Assembly: GCF_017591425.1 (NCBI RefSeq)
Contig: NW_024466218.1
Span: forward strand, 8,300,001-8,364,000
Direction of reading: 5' to 3'
Length of the DNA: 64,000 nt
Source of the DNA: Ochotona curzoniae
Taxonomy: Eukaryota > Chordata > Mammalia > Lagomorpha > Ochotonidae
Shown: in pieces, positions 9,299-21,400 of the stretch
Layout of the letters: each line of letters starts with the position of its first letter
Numbering within the stretch: position 1 is the first letter of the stretch
Made by a program: the position numbers and the translations under genes
Notes under the pieces: model-generated
Told to the model about the DNA's origin: nothing
Database searches by the model: none
Seen by the model: the letters and a program-made list of their open reading frames with translations, nothing else

Positions 9299-9621
9299 TT
9301 TTTTTAAGATTTATTTTTATTGGAAAGTCAGATACATAGAGAGGAGGAGAGACAGGAATATCTTCCATCCAATGATTCACTCCCCAAATGGCCACAATGG
9401 CTGGAGTTGAGCCAGTATGAAGCCAGGAGCCAGACGCCTCTTCCGGGTCTCCCAAGCAGGTGCAGGGTCCCAAGGCTTTGGGCCATTCTTGACTGTTTTC
9501 ACAGGCCACAAGCAGGGAGCTGAATGGGAAGCAGGACCCTCAGGATAAGAACCAGTGCCCATATGGGATCCCAGCATGTGCAAGACGAGGACTTCAGCTG
9601 CTAGTCTACTGCGCCAGGCCT
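9299..9621 (-). mobile_element. CSINE, minus, near full length
   Basis: AAGATTTATTTTTATTGGAA tail, CCCATATGGGATCCCAGCA, ending in the reversed head ACTGCGCCAGGCC. Well preserved. Confidence 0.9.
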
Positions 9622-10629
9622 ATCTACAGTTTAAAAAAATTATGAAATTACAATTATTTTTGTCTTATAGACCATGTTTGCATAATTGAACAACGTGGGA
9701 AGGACTGAGGGTTAGGGAAAAGTGGGTGAGAGCATTGTTTCCAAATTTTCTTCTTCCTGTACCTGGGGGGAAGGGAGAAATAAGGGGAGAAGCCCCACTC
9801 AACTTCCCAACCACCCCAGTACACAGCAATGGGGAACAGGCACCCGATATCAACCAAGCCTCCTTGATGTGGAGCTCGTTCTGAGAGTTCTGTTTGAGTG
9901 GTTTTGATAGTTCTGAAATTCTGTCAATCTCACAGATTCAAGGATGAGGCCAATGTCAGGCCAATGTCAAGCCAATGTCCATTGGCTGACATAGTCAACC
10001 TAAGAGTCTCCATTTGCCCAGATATTTGCTGGCACCTCTGGTTTGGGGAAGTTATCCAGTTTGTTTTGCCCTATGGTACCAGCTTTCCTCTGCAGGCTCC
10101 AATGGGCTGCCATATCTTCTGTGTGCATATGGTTCTTCCATCCAGTGCTCCATCATTACCTCTGAGGAGGCCCAGTTCTGCCTCATGCACTCCATGGTCA
10201 GACCACCAACCCTGAACGTGAGCCCTCTTTTTGCCACACGCCCCCATCTGTGCTATCCCCCAGACTCCCTGCAACCCCATACACCAAACCCCCTCAAGAC
10301 CCTCACACCCAGGCCTCACGGACCTACCTGGCACCCACCATACAGGTGGGCCAAAGGACCCAGGCTAGGTGACCCTGGCTCCACTGGAACCTGCACTCCC
10401 TGGGCTCACAGATCTGGCACCCACCACTCAGGAGTGCATAAGGGCCCAGGCAGGGCAACCCCGAGTCTAACAACACATTCTCAGCATCAGATTCTGCATT
10501 GCAGTTATTTACAACAGGTTCAATACACTTTGATCTTCCCTTGTTTTTACTTAGATATAAATGGATTGTCTGAATTTGTAACAAAGCATAAAACAAAGCC
10601 ACAAGTAACTTTAACAACATATGTGAGGG
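9622..10629. other. No gene; possible unclassified repeat
   Basis: C/T-rich sequence with short repeats of GGCCAATGTC (9949-9985) and CACCCACCAT/CACCCACCACT motifs (about 10330-10430). The style resembles retroelement UTR sequence, but I cannot assign a family. The 212-codon frame at 10014-10652 has no recognisable content. Confidence 0.35.
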
Positions 10630-10862
10630 ACCTTTGTGGTATAGATAGTTAAGCTGCCCCTGCTAATAACCTGGAAAAGCTGAAGATGGTTTAAATGCTT
10701 GGATCCCAGCTACTCATGTGGGAGACCCAGATGAAGCTCCCGGCTCCTGACGTCAGCCTGGCCCATTCCCAGCTATCGTGGTCCTTGGGGAGTGAATTCA
10801 ATGATGGAAAAGATCTGTCTCTGTCGTCCCCTCTCTCTCTCTAAGTCTGACTTTAAAAAGAC
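10630..10862 (+). mobile_element. CSINE, plus, internal deletion
   Basis: Head GTGGTATAGATAGTTAAGCT, then CATGTGGGAGACCCAGATGA and GGGGAGTGAATTCAATGATGG. The central CCAGCTCCCTGC part is reduced. Confidence 0.75.
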
Positions 10863-10914
10863 CAAAGACTAGAAGCAGGTATCATCTGCAGTTGTAGATA
10901 CATGTATCTGTATC

Positions 10915-11215
10915 TCACCGTGGAATGCCTGGATTGGATAACCATGTCCAGCCCCAAACTCCAGTGTTCTGCTAATGCAGATCCTGAGATGGAGTAGTAA
11001 TGACAGCTCAAGGAATACAAGCTCCTGCCACCCATGTGGGAAACTTGACTGAATCCTCAACACCAGCGTCAGCCCTGCCTGGCCCAGCAGCTGCAGGCGT
11101 TCAAAGAGTGAACCAGCAGATGGAAACTTTATCTGTGTTTCTATCTCCTTTTCAAAAAATTAATTTTTTAAAAACAAAAAGAACAATAAGTAAATAAATA
11201 AATAAAACAAAGACT
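10915..11215 (+). mobile_element. CSINE, plus, old
   Basis: CCACCCATGTGGGAAACTTG, GAGTGAACCAGCAGATGGAA and an A-rich AAATAAATAAATAAA tail; the front is diverged. Ends about 150 bp before the inferred TRAPPC8 poly-A site. Confidence 0.7.
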
Positions 11216-11364
11216 ATACGTTCAGTTTTAAAATGATGATAAAGCTTTCTCAGAAAACCGGGCTGGGACTTGCTATAATCATACAGTTGGCATTTATTTT
11301 AAGTAGAAAATATATTAAACCCTTAGAAACCTAGGTTTTAAAAAAGCAAGAGAACCACTAAATA

Positions 11365-12172
11365 CATACAGTGAATAGCATGTCTTTATTCTATTTACAG
11401 TACATTTGTTATAAATATAATACATTTTGAAAAGCTTACTTTTTTAATTAACTTGAGCATTAATCCTTTAAACAGATCAACTCAATTGTTAAAGTTATAT
11501 AGTAAGAATATGATAATTTTAATGACAAAAATCTCATATTGTGAAATAGTGCATTCTATACTGAGATGAATGGGAGGAAAGTCAAACTTTCAAAACTATA
11601 TTCAAAGTATCAGAAAAAAGTTTTCTTTTTACAAAGTTATGTATAAGCCATAGGGACCACCAGATACTGAAATATGAAGACTCTATAACCAAAGTTCAAA
11701 ACAGATTTTAGAGAATTTTGTGAACATGGAAAAATTTGGATTTAACACTCTATAGAATATAGAATTTCACAGTAGAGCTGGAATTTATAAACTAATGGCT
11801 TAGCAGGAGAACTTTCCCAAAAAAGTCTTTCCTCAGAATCATCTCTGATTATTCATATGCCATCGACAAGTTGTAAGAGTAGACCCAGACATTCTTTTTC
11901 AACATGGGGCTTAATGAGGTACATGGGTAGTTGAAATTCTGTATTATAAGCATGTAAATTATTACCAGGGGTTAAGAAATAATAAACAAAAAAAATAACA
12001 CACATATTCTCAGTCCAATGTGCTTTATATCCTCAACAGAATGGCAATCAAAGAATTCTGCAGTGATCAGACTCCAACCTCTGTAACAAGTTAGGCATTT
12101 CACATACTGCTGTAAAACCCATTCGGCAAATTAAACTGATGCCTGTGGATTTCAGCACACACTTGCAAGCTG
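11365..12172 (-). other. TRAPPC8: TRAPPC8 3' UTR
   Basis: About 0.8 kb of A/T-rich unique sequence between the TGA and a minus-strand AATAAA. It holds no SINE, although SINEs lie on both sides, as expected for transcribed 3' UTR. The exact cleavage position is inferred. Confidence 0.75.
11385..11390 (-). terminator. TRAPPC8: TRAPPC8 polyadenylation signal AATAAA
   Basis: TTTATT on the plus strand reads AATAAA (AATAAAGACATGC) on the minus strand, about 780 nt after the stop. GT/T-rich sequence (AGTGGTTCTCTTGC) follows about 40 nt downstream. I judged it the best candidate near the end of the repeat-free stretch. Confidence 0.65.
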
Positions 12173-12407
12173 TCATACGTTGTTGATGACAATCAGGGCA
12201 GGCATGGAGTTCTGCTGACTTGTTTCAAACACTGTGACTTGGTCCGACAGCTTGGCAAATACTCTAGGAGTACCAAGGTTATAGACACCTGTATGGACAA
12301 AGCATGCTTTCAGCTGCAAACTGTGCATCTCCTGGCCTTTAAGCTGAAATTTATACTGTGTTTGTCCAAGCCATGTGAATGATCCGTGGAGTTCCAGTGC
12401 TTCTGGA
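12173..12407 (-). CDS. TRAPPC8: TRAPPC8 terminal coding exon w19
   Basis: 235 coding nt. The first T completes Ser, then PEALELHGSFTWLGQTQYK to NSMPALIVINNV, followed by TGA at 12173-12175. The acceptor is CTCCTCCTTAG. The C-terminus is 77 codons from the last junction, the same length as in human TRAPPC8. Confidence 0.98.
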
Positions 12408-15400
12408 CTAAGGAGGAGCAAAATGGTAAGTTAGTGTTTTCCCCGTAATAATGCTCTCCCTAAAGTCCCATAGATATTCCTTACATTCCACAATTCTATT
12501 TCTAGCAATTGTTTTATGAAGCTGCTACTTATTAACAGTAACAATGCTACTATTTTTACTATACCAGATAATATTTATTAATGATTTGTAGGCATAATGC
12601 TAATAGTGGATTATCTCACTTAATTCTTACATCTAGTAAATAGTGAAACCTAATTTTAAATCTGAGCTTTTAATTCCTTGATTATTCATATATAAAAAAT
12701 AAATGTGTTGGGGGCCTGGCACCATAGTCTAGCGACTAAAGTCCTCGCCCTGAATGCACCGGGATCCTATATGGGCACTGGTGCTAATCCTGGCAGCCCC
12801 ACTTCCCATCCAGCTCCCTGCTTCTGGCCTGTGAAAGCAGTCGAGGATGGCCCAAAGCCTTGGGACAGTGTACCCGTAGGAGACCCAGAAGGAGCTCCAG
12901 GCTCATGGCTTTGGATCAGCTCAGCTCTGGCTGTTGCGGACACTTGGAGACTGAATCAGAGTATGAGGAGATCTTCCTCTCTGACTCTCCTCCTCTCTGT
13001 GTATCTGATTTTGCAATAAAAATAAAAACATCTTTAAAAAAATAAGTAAATGTGTTCACAATACTGAAACTGGGGTCAGCATGGTGTGGTAGCATAGCAC
13101 ACTAATCTTTCACCTGTGGCACCAGTTCCAGTTCCAGCTGCTTCACTTCTAATCCTGCTCCTTGTTAAATGGCCTGGAAAAGCAGAAGTTGGCCAAGTAC
13201 TTGGGTCCCTGAACCCATGTGGGAAACCCAGAAGAACCTCCTGACTCCCAGCCTCCAACCAGCTTAGCTCTGGCCCACTGTGGCCATCTGGGGAGTAAGC
13301 CAGTGGATACTACACTTGATCTTAATCAAAAGATTGAGAAGCAATGAGCCAGTGGATAGAAGATCTCTCTCGCTCTTTCCTTCTTTCTATAACCCTGACT
13401 TTCAAGTATAACAGATTGAAAAAATAATTGCTTGTCAGCCTTTTGGCTGAGATCAAGTACAGTTATAAATATGAAAAAAAAAAAAACTGAAATTGTTTAT
13501 AATGCTGAAAAATGGAAAACAACCCACTTTCCACTAAAGGCTTTAGTTGACTATGTTATGATACACATAACTAAACTTACTTATAATGTATTTGGAGATC
13601 AAAGAACTGCCAAAATCTTATTTAAGATATATTAGAGCATATGCTATAAACGATTTTTTTTTTTCGAAAAATCAAATATTTCTAAATGTCAAGAAGCATC
13701 CTGCTTTAGGAATGTTAGATACAGGAGTATGGATCCAGATTTTTTCTAAGTATTCTTTTATAATTGGGAAATAAAAACTTTAACATTTAGTATCTCTATA
13801 ATACTTCTTTTTTTTTTTAAAGATTTATTTATTTTTATTGGAAAGTCAGATATACAGAGAGGATGAGAGACAAAGAGGAAGGTCTTCCGTCCAATGATTC
13901 ACTCCCTAAGTGACCGCAACAGCCAGTACTGCGCCGATCCAAAGCTGGGAACGAGGAACCTCTACTGGGTCACCCATGTGGATGCAGGGTCCCAAGGCTT
14001 TGGGCCATCCTCGACTGCTTTCCCAGGCCACAGGCAGGGAGCTGGATGGGAAGTGGGGCTGCCGGGATTAGAACCAATGCCCAAATAGGATCCTGGTGCG
14101 TTCAGGGCGAGGACTTTAGCCGCTAGGCCACGCATTTCTATAGTACTTCTACTTGTATAAAACTTTTATAGCACACATACAAAATCAAGGGATGTTTTGA
14201 GTAGATTTTCTCTATCCATGTTAGAATATTATTTATACAATTAAAAACATCAAATTGCTCTAAAATTATTTGGGAAACAAAGGCCACAAAACAAACTTTC
14301 ATTAAAATAATCTGTACCTTGTTATTTTATGCTGAAGATCAACTATTACATCTACATCAGCCTGAGAACAGTTGGAAAGCAAAAGGGTAACCGGTACCAA
14401 ACAAAGGCTGTGGAAGGAAAAACAAAAACAGTTAGTTTGCATCTGTTTTTCTGAAAATTAACTCTCTCTCTCTCTCACACACACACATATCAATATTCCA
14501 TGCATTTGTTTACTTTCCAAATGACTGCAAAAGCTGAGGCTGTCCAGGCCAAGCACTGGAGTCCATTATTCGATCTCCCATGTGGGCTAGTAGGGACCCA
14601 AGTAGTTCAGCCATCACCTGCTGCCTCCCAGGGTATACATAATCAGGAACCTGGACTTGGAAGTAGAGCCAAGTTCAAATACAAGCACTCTGATACTGAG
14701 TGTAGGAATCCCAAGTGCTGTCTTAATTGCTATGCCCAATTGCATTGCTTTTACACTCATTTGAAAACTCATTCAGTTATTCAGAACTTGTCCTGGATTG
14801 ACATTTGCTTTCCTATCTAACCCCATGAAGCCAATCTATTTTGGGGAACCTGAATGTTATTTCTGTGTAAGATATAAAATTTCTTTCAAGTGGACACATG
14901 TACTCAGTTAACCTAGTTTCTGATATTGCTTCATCATTAATAAACGATCAAAACCTAGGAAATGAACAAGCAGTAAAAGAGGAAATGTGAACAGAGGGGT
15001 GAGACTTCAAATCAAGAACCCAAGAGAGGCCAGAACTGTGGTGCAGCTGTGAAATCACTGTGATATTGGCATCTGTACCGGATTGCTGAAGTGTCAGTCT
15101 GAGTGTAGCTATGTGTGCTTGGGAAAGCAGAAGATGGTTCAAGTATTTTGGCCTCTGCTACCCAGAAGGGAAAGAGTTCCTGGCTCCCATTTTTTATCTG
15201 ATCCAGCCCTAGCTGTTGCTGTCTTTTGAAAAATGGAGCAGGGGATAGAAGACGTCTTTATCACTATTCCTCTGTCCTTGGCATTCTGTCTTTCAAATAA
15301 ACCTTAATTTAATTAAGTAAGTCAATAAGAAATGAACATAACCTATGCATATATGAAGGCTGGGATCTTTAAAACACTCATGGAAAATGCAGTCTACAAT

Positions 15401-18400
15401 ATTCAGGATGTACATGAAGCAAGAGAAGTTTGATAAATATGAATAAAGTAGAACAGTTTAGTCAATAAGCAATGCTGTGGAATTCACCTTGCAAATGTAT
15501 GTGAAGGCAAGGCTAGTACAGTCATTATAAATATGAAAAATATGAAAGTTTCTTCCTTCTGTGGCTATGCATCAGACTCACCTTCAGACCTTTAGAAAAT
15601 CCAGATGCCAAACCTTTGCCACAGGCCAAACATGCTGGATAGTCAGGGTGCAAAATACACCTAGCCTCTGTGTTTCTTAAATTTCCCCTGGTGACCCAAT
15701 GCATATCTGTGTTAGATGGAGTCACAGAAAGTGAATACTGGGCAAGGTTAAGACCTAGATATCAAGAAGTATTCCTATGTATGTTTAATGTACATATTGC
15801 TAAAGGTGCAGGGCAGAAGAAATTTCCACATGCTAACAATGGATGTATGCATATTATATTAAGGAAAAAAAAAATTTAAAGGCAAGAACACATTCAACAG
15901 CCAAAACATTCAAGACTATTCACAGCAACAGAATCCAAAATAGTGAAAATGCAAGAATTATCCAAAAGTTTCTCCACAGCAGAACAATTCTGGTATATTC
16001 AAATACAGCCATATGGCAATGACAATCTTACAGCTTCATGAAATGGTACACTCTTTATAACAAAATATTAAGTGGAAGCAAGTAGACGTAAAAGGAATAT
16101 AGTCTATAAAACTCCACTTATATAATAAAGCTCAAAAAATTCCACAGAAAAGTATGCAGTTGTAAATAAGGAGAAAAGACATGATGGTTGATCCTGGATA
16201 TGAACAGGGAAGTGACTAGAAAGGAAAATGCGGGGGGAGGGGCGCTTCCAAGATGCCAGCCCTGTCCCATTGCGAAAAACTCCTATGATCATACATTTTT
16301 GTTTTGGCACTTCTCTGCGTGTTGTATTTCACAACCAGGGTTTCAAGACAGTTAGTACTACTGAAGTTCCTTTTGAATTTGTCTCTGTACAGGTCTCAGT
16401 TTTGCCCAGCACACCTGCGCATCTTTACCGTGTCACTTCTTACCCTTTTAAGCAGTTATCCCATATTTTCACTTTTATTTAATCCCCTACAACTGCTATG
16501 CCCTACATCACACTGAGCAGTAAACTCAGCTACTTAAAATATGTCCTAAAATGGAGGCAGGCCACAATATGTAAACTTTTACAATTTCTCCTTACTTTGG
16601 TCTTTGTCACAAAACTCCTACTTTAGTTTTAATACTCACAAAACTCCTACTTTAGTCCAAAACTAATCCCCCACACGGGTGCAGGATCCCAGGGCTTTGA
16701 ATCGTCCTCAACCGCTTTTCTAGGCCATGAACAGGGAGCTAGATGGGAAGTGGGGCTGCTAGGACTAAAACCAGCAGCCATATGCAATCCCGATGCATGC
16801 AAGGTGAGGGCTTTAGCCACTAGGCTACCACTCCAGGCCCTGATGATCTTTTTATCCTAATTCTTTGAGTTCTTTTCAGTCCTCTTCATGGGTTCATTTT
16901 TCCTTACCTCATGTCTCAGATGACACTATGCTATGGGGCATTATTTTAATGAGACTCACATAAATTAACCATCACCCACAGCCTCGTGTAACAGGATCCT
17001 CTCCATGTTAAGTCAGAAATGCACATCCTCTTGACATATCATCTTACGCGGGACTTATCACTTTTAGATTGTCAGGTTTATATACTCAACTTACTATTTA
17101 TCACAATTACCACTGATATTTACCAGTATCATCCTTCATGAACTTTATCACTTAATATATCTTAGGTGAATGACAGCATCTAAATTTAAACTAATAAATC
17201 CTGAATCCACATTACAATTATCCTTAAGTTTTATGTCCAAAATAAAAGAAAATGTAACAAGTTCCCTTTTTTTTTATAATAAACCTGTTCTCCAAAAGGA
17301 AATGTCAGGTACCTCAGAGGTGGCTCGGGCACTACACATTTTTGTTAATGGTTTACTTGCTTGCTTACTTGAGATGCAGAGAGACAAAGAATCTTTCAGA
17401 CAACACTTTGGCTGTGCCAAGCAAAAGCCGTGAGCCCCAAACTCCATCTGGGTCTCCTGTGTAGTGGCAAAAGCTCAAGTACTAAGGTCATCACACTGTG
17501 CTTTCCCAGACACGTCAACAGGGAGCTGGATCAGAAGCAGAGCAGCTGCAACTAGAACTGACACTCTGCTGTGGGTTGCCAGTGTCACCAGCTATGGCTT
17601 GTCTCTTCACCACAAGGCCTGCTCTTTATTTTATACCTTTAGCTGTAACAACACCATGTTTAGAAGTTGTAATAAACACTAAAGTATTTAGGAGTAATTT
17701 CCAAAAACTCAATATTATTCTAAATTTCTTAAACACGAGAAGACACTGGTTGCGATACTTGGGTTCCACAACAGAGCACCTGGATTTGAGCTGTAGCTCC
17801 AGACTCCAATCTCCTGCTAATGCAGAGAGACGCAATGAATCAAACAACCAGGTGCCCCTGCCATCCATGTGGGGGATCTGGACTGAGCTTCCATCTCCTG
17901 GCTTTTGCCTAGGCTAGTCCTGGCCATTGCAGCATCTGGGGAGTAAATCACCACATGCAGTGCTGGTTCTCTCTCTCTGACTCTCTAATTAAAAACAAAC
18001 AAATTTCTTCAATATCTGACTAATACAATTGCCTAAATAATTAAAGGGGTGTGTTTGTATGTGCATGTATGTGTGTGTACACTGAAGAAAAATTTTAAAT
18101 AAAATTAACCCTCAAACCTTTTTTGATGAAATGGATGGCTAAATGATTCTGGGTAATGAAAACTCGTTTTAATGAGATTAGAAAGCTGTTCTACTGATGG
18201 CCTTGAGGGAACTGTAGTGTTTTCTGGTCTGAAGAACTTTAATGGTTCCATTTCTGGTGGCTCCTGAAAAAAATTAAAAAAAAAAAAAAAAAAAAAGATA
18301 ATCAAGCACTGTTTTGTTTAAAAAAAAAATAGTTGTATACAAGCAAAAGTTAAATTTGTTACAGATAATATAAAGTACGAACACTAAAGTGCCTTTTCTG

Positions 18401-21400
18401 CTACTATTTAACAGTTGCTATCATCTGCAATTACTAATATAAGCTAAAGAAATTAGGATCTTAAAAAAAAAGAAATTAGGATCTGGAATATTTATTAATT
18501 TCCCACTTAGAATGTGCTTGAATTATATTTAAGTTCCAGCAACTTCACATATTAACTCTTTGATTTTAGATAAGTTACATAATACTTTAAATTTAATTTC
18601 CTGTTGGAAAACACCTGTCAGCAGGTGTTGTACCATAGTAAGTAAGACTCCTGCTTTTGATGTTGGTATCCTGTATGGGCTCTGGTTCATGTCCCAGCTG
18701 CTCCAATTCTTATCCAACACTCTGCTACTGGCCTGTTAAAAGCAGTGAAGATGGCCCAAATACCTGGGTCCCAACCACCAAGGTGGGACACCCATAGGAA
18801 GCCCCTGCTTCTAACTTTGGCCTGGCTCAGTTCTCCAGGTTGCAGACATATAGTGGGTTTCCCACCTTGGCAGTTTATTATAAAGTCTGCCAACTACTAC
18901 CTCACAGGTATCTTTAGCTTATCTTCAGCTAAATTCAAGTTGCAAAATACAAGGATTGCTCTCTGAGGTCTTATATATTTTCCAACACATTGTGAAGTTT
19001 TTAAAAACTTAAATAAGTTATACTATAAAATTTAGTTTTATAGGGATAATGTATGTTCATTGACATTTTTTTTCATTATAGAAATTTTAAGTACAAAATG
19101 TATCTGTTAAAATAGTAAAAATACCTTGAGATTCTCCATTCACAGATTAATGCTTTAATACTTTAATGCTTTTAATGCTTTAAAGAAAAATGCTTTAAAA
19201 CACTTACGACTGATGGTTTTTATTAATCAGAAACAATCAAATTAATGAACTCTTAAATTTAAGCAAAAGCATGACTGCAATTTCAGTGTGGATAGAGATA
19301 TGACAGATACTGCCTTTATTTAAATGACACATCACTAACAATGAAACAAATTAATACTATGTATATTATCTGATGTATGCAAAGGACATAGTGTCACTTA
19401 CGTGCTATTTCCACATATACACTCTTAATGTAATCATGAGAAAGAAACAGGTACTATTCTTAAAATTAACTGGACTGTTTTATTCAAAAATAGCAATGTC
19501 ACTTGAATTCTACATAGACAAAAATAGATGTAAAGATATAACTGAAATCTTTAATGATAGCCAAATGTAATCTGAATATAAAAGTACTACACATCAATCT
19601 TAAATCTCCCAAACGTAGTCACTTGTCATTAGGTAAGAAACCATCTTTGTCATTAGGAATAGTTAGGAGCAAAGGTATAAGATTGTTGCAATTTACTTGA
19701 GAGTAACTGCTTGCAACTGGTTAAAGAAAAAAAAAAAAAAATATATATATATATACACACACACACAGAGAAATAACTGCTAACCACTTGTAAAGCTGCA
19801 TGAAATGACTAAGGGAGTCCTGTTTAATATTCTTGCCCATTTATTCTGTAAGCTCGAAAATTTTTTATCAGAATAAAAAATGGTCAAAAATATTGGAGCA
19901 GGAGTTAAAATTGTAAGAATAAGAATCATTATTTATAAATATAATGCACTATCAGATTGGATTCTATCATTATTGGGATCACTGCTTAAATTTTGTTCAC
20001 ATGTACTAAGAATGTTTCCAAAAGATTAAACAGCATTGGCACTGGTGTAGTGCACAGCATCTTAATTCACCCTCTGTGATGCTGACATCCCATGTGAGCA
20101 CTGGTTTATGTCCTAGCTGATCCACATTTGGTCCAGCTCCCTGCTAACGAACCTAGGACGGAGGAGAAATATGGTCCAAGCAATTAGGTCCCTGCCACTC
20201 AAGTGGGAGACCCAGATGGAATTCTGTCTCCTGGCTTTTGCCATACCCTCTGGTGGACTTTTGGGGAACAAAACAACAGATGAAGCATCTATTGCTATAA
20301 CTCTGCCTTCCAAACAAAATTAAAAAGAAAAAGAAAAAAAAAAAGAGCTTACATAGAATTTAGGAAAAATAAGGAAGCCCAATCAAAGCTATCACCAGTT
20401 GCCATAGAACTCCAGAGAGCATGCTACTATAGGTTGCAGTACACACCTGGAATTCTGTCGTGGTGTGACACGGTTCAATAAATAACAAAATACAGAGAAT
20501 ATTTCCCTTCCTTCTTAAGCATATCAATTCTTTTCCTAGCTATGAATTCTAGATTTACTAGACAAAAACCCTAAGATCATAGATACCTTACAATACTCTT
20601 AATAAAAAGGCTAACAAATTTTAAAATAATTTTCATTTTTAATTTCGATCAGTCTTTCTGTCAACAGTCTGTGACCTAAGTCCCAATATAAAACACCTGA
20701 ATCAATCATGCCTTTACAAAAATACAAATATGAGACCAACAAATCCATATAAATTCAGAGGACAATCCCAAAGCAAACCATGATATTACCTGTTTCTGGG
20801 GTTGTGAAAAGGCTTCTTTTCCTATAGCATGAAGAATCACATGATGCTGACCTTCCAAAATAAGCTGCTTATTGTCTTCTACAACATATGCCTAAAAAAT
20901 AAAAGTACAGTTTACTGCGTGGCAGTAACCTCAAAAGAACCACACAATGTTTGATGGGATGTAGAAATACGGCTAATAAGAACTATCAAGACGCATAACT
21001 GTCTACATCTCCAAATTATTCAAGCAGTCATCTGTCCTGAAAATCTGTCTTGCCTCAAAATAGCACTGATATGTAAGAGAGACACATCTTGAAACCTTTT
21101 CTAATATACTCCAGAATTCCTAAGAAACTACTTAAAGAGCCCAGCACCATGCCTCAGCAGAAAAATCCTCTACCTTCAAGCACCAGCATCATATATGAGC
21201 AGAAATTTTGTCTTCCAGCTGCTCACTTCTGATCCAGCTCCCTGCTTATGGCCTAGGAAAGCAGCAGAGGATGGCCCAAGTCCGTGGGACCCTGTATCCT
21301 TGTGGAAACCTGGAAGATGCTCCTGGCTCCTGGCACTGGAACAGCTCAGCCCCAGCCACTGCAGCCATTTGGGGAGTGAACCAGCAGATGGAAGATCTTT

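Noticed and set aside
10014..10652. 212-codon plus frame
   Set aside because: Proline/Thr/His-rich translation of C-rich repeat-like DNA, no motif, no start context.
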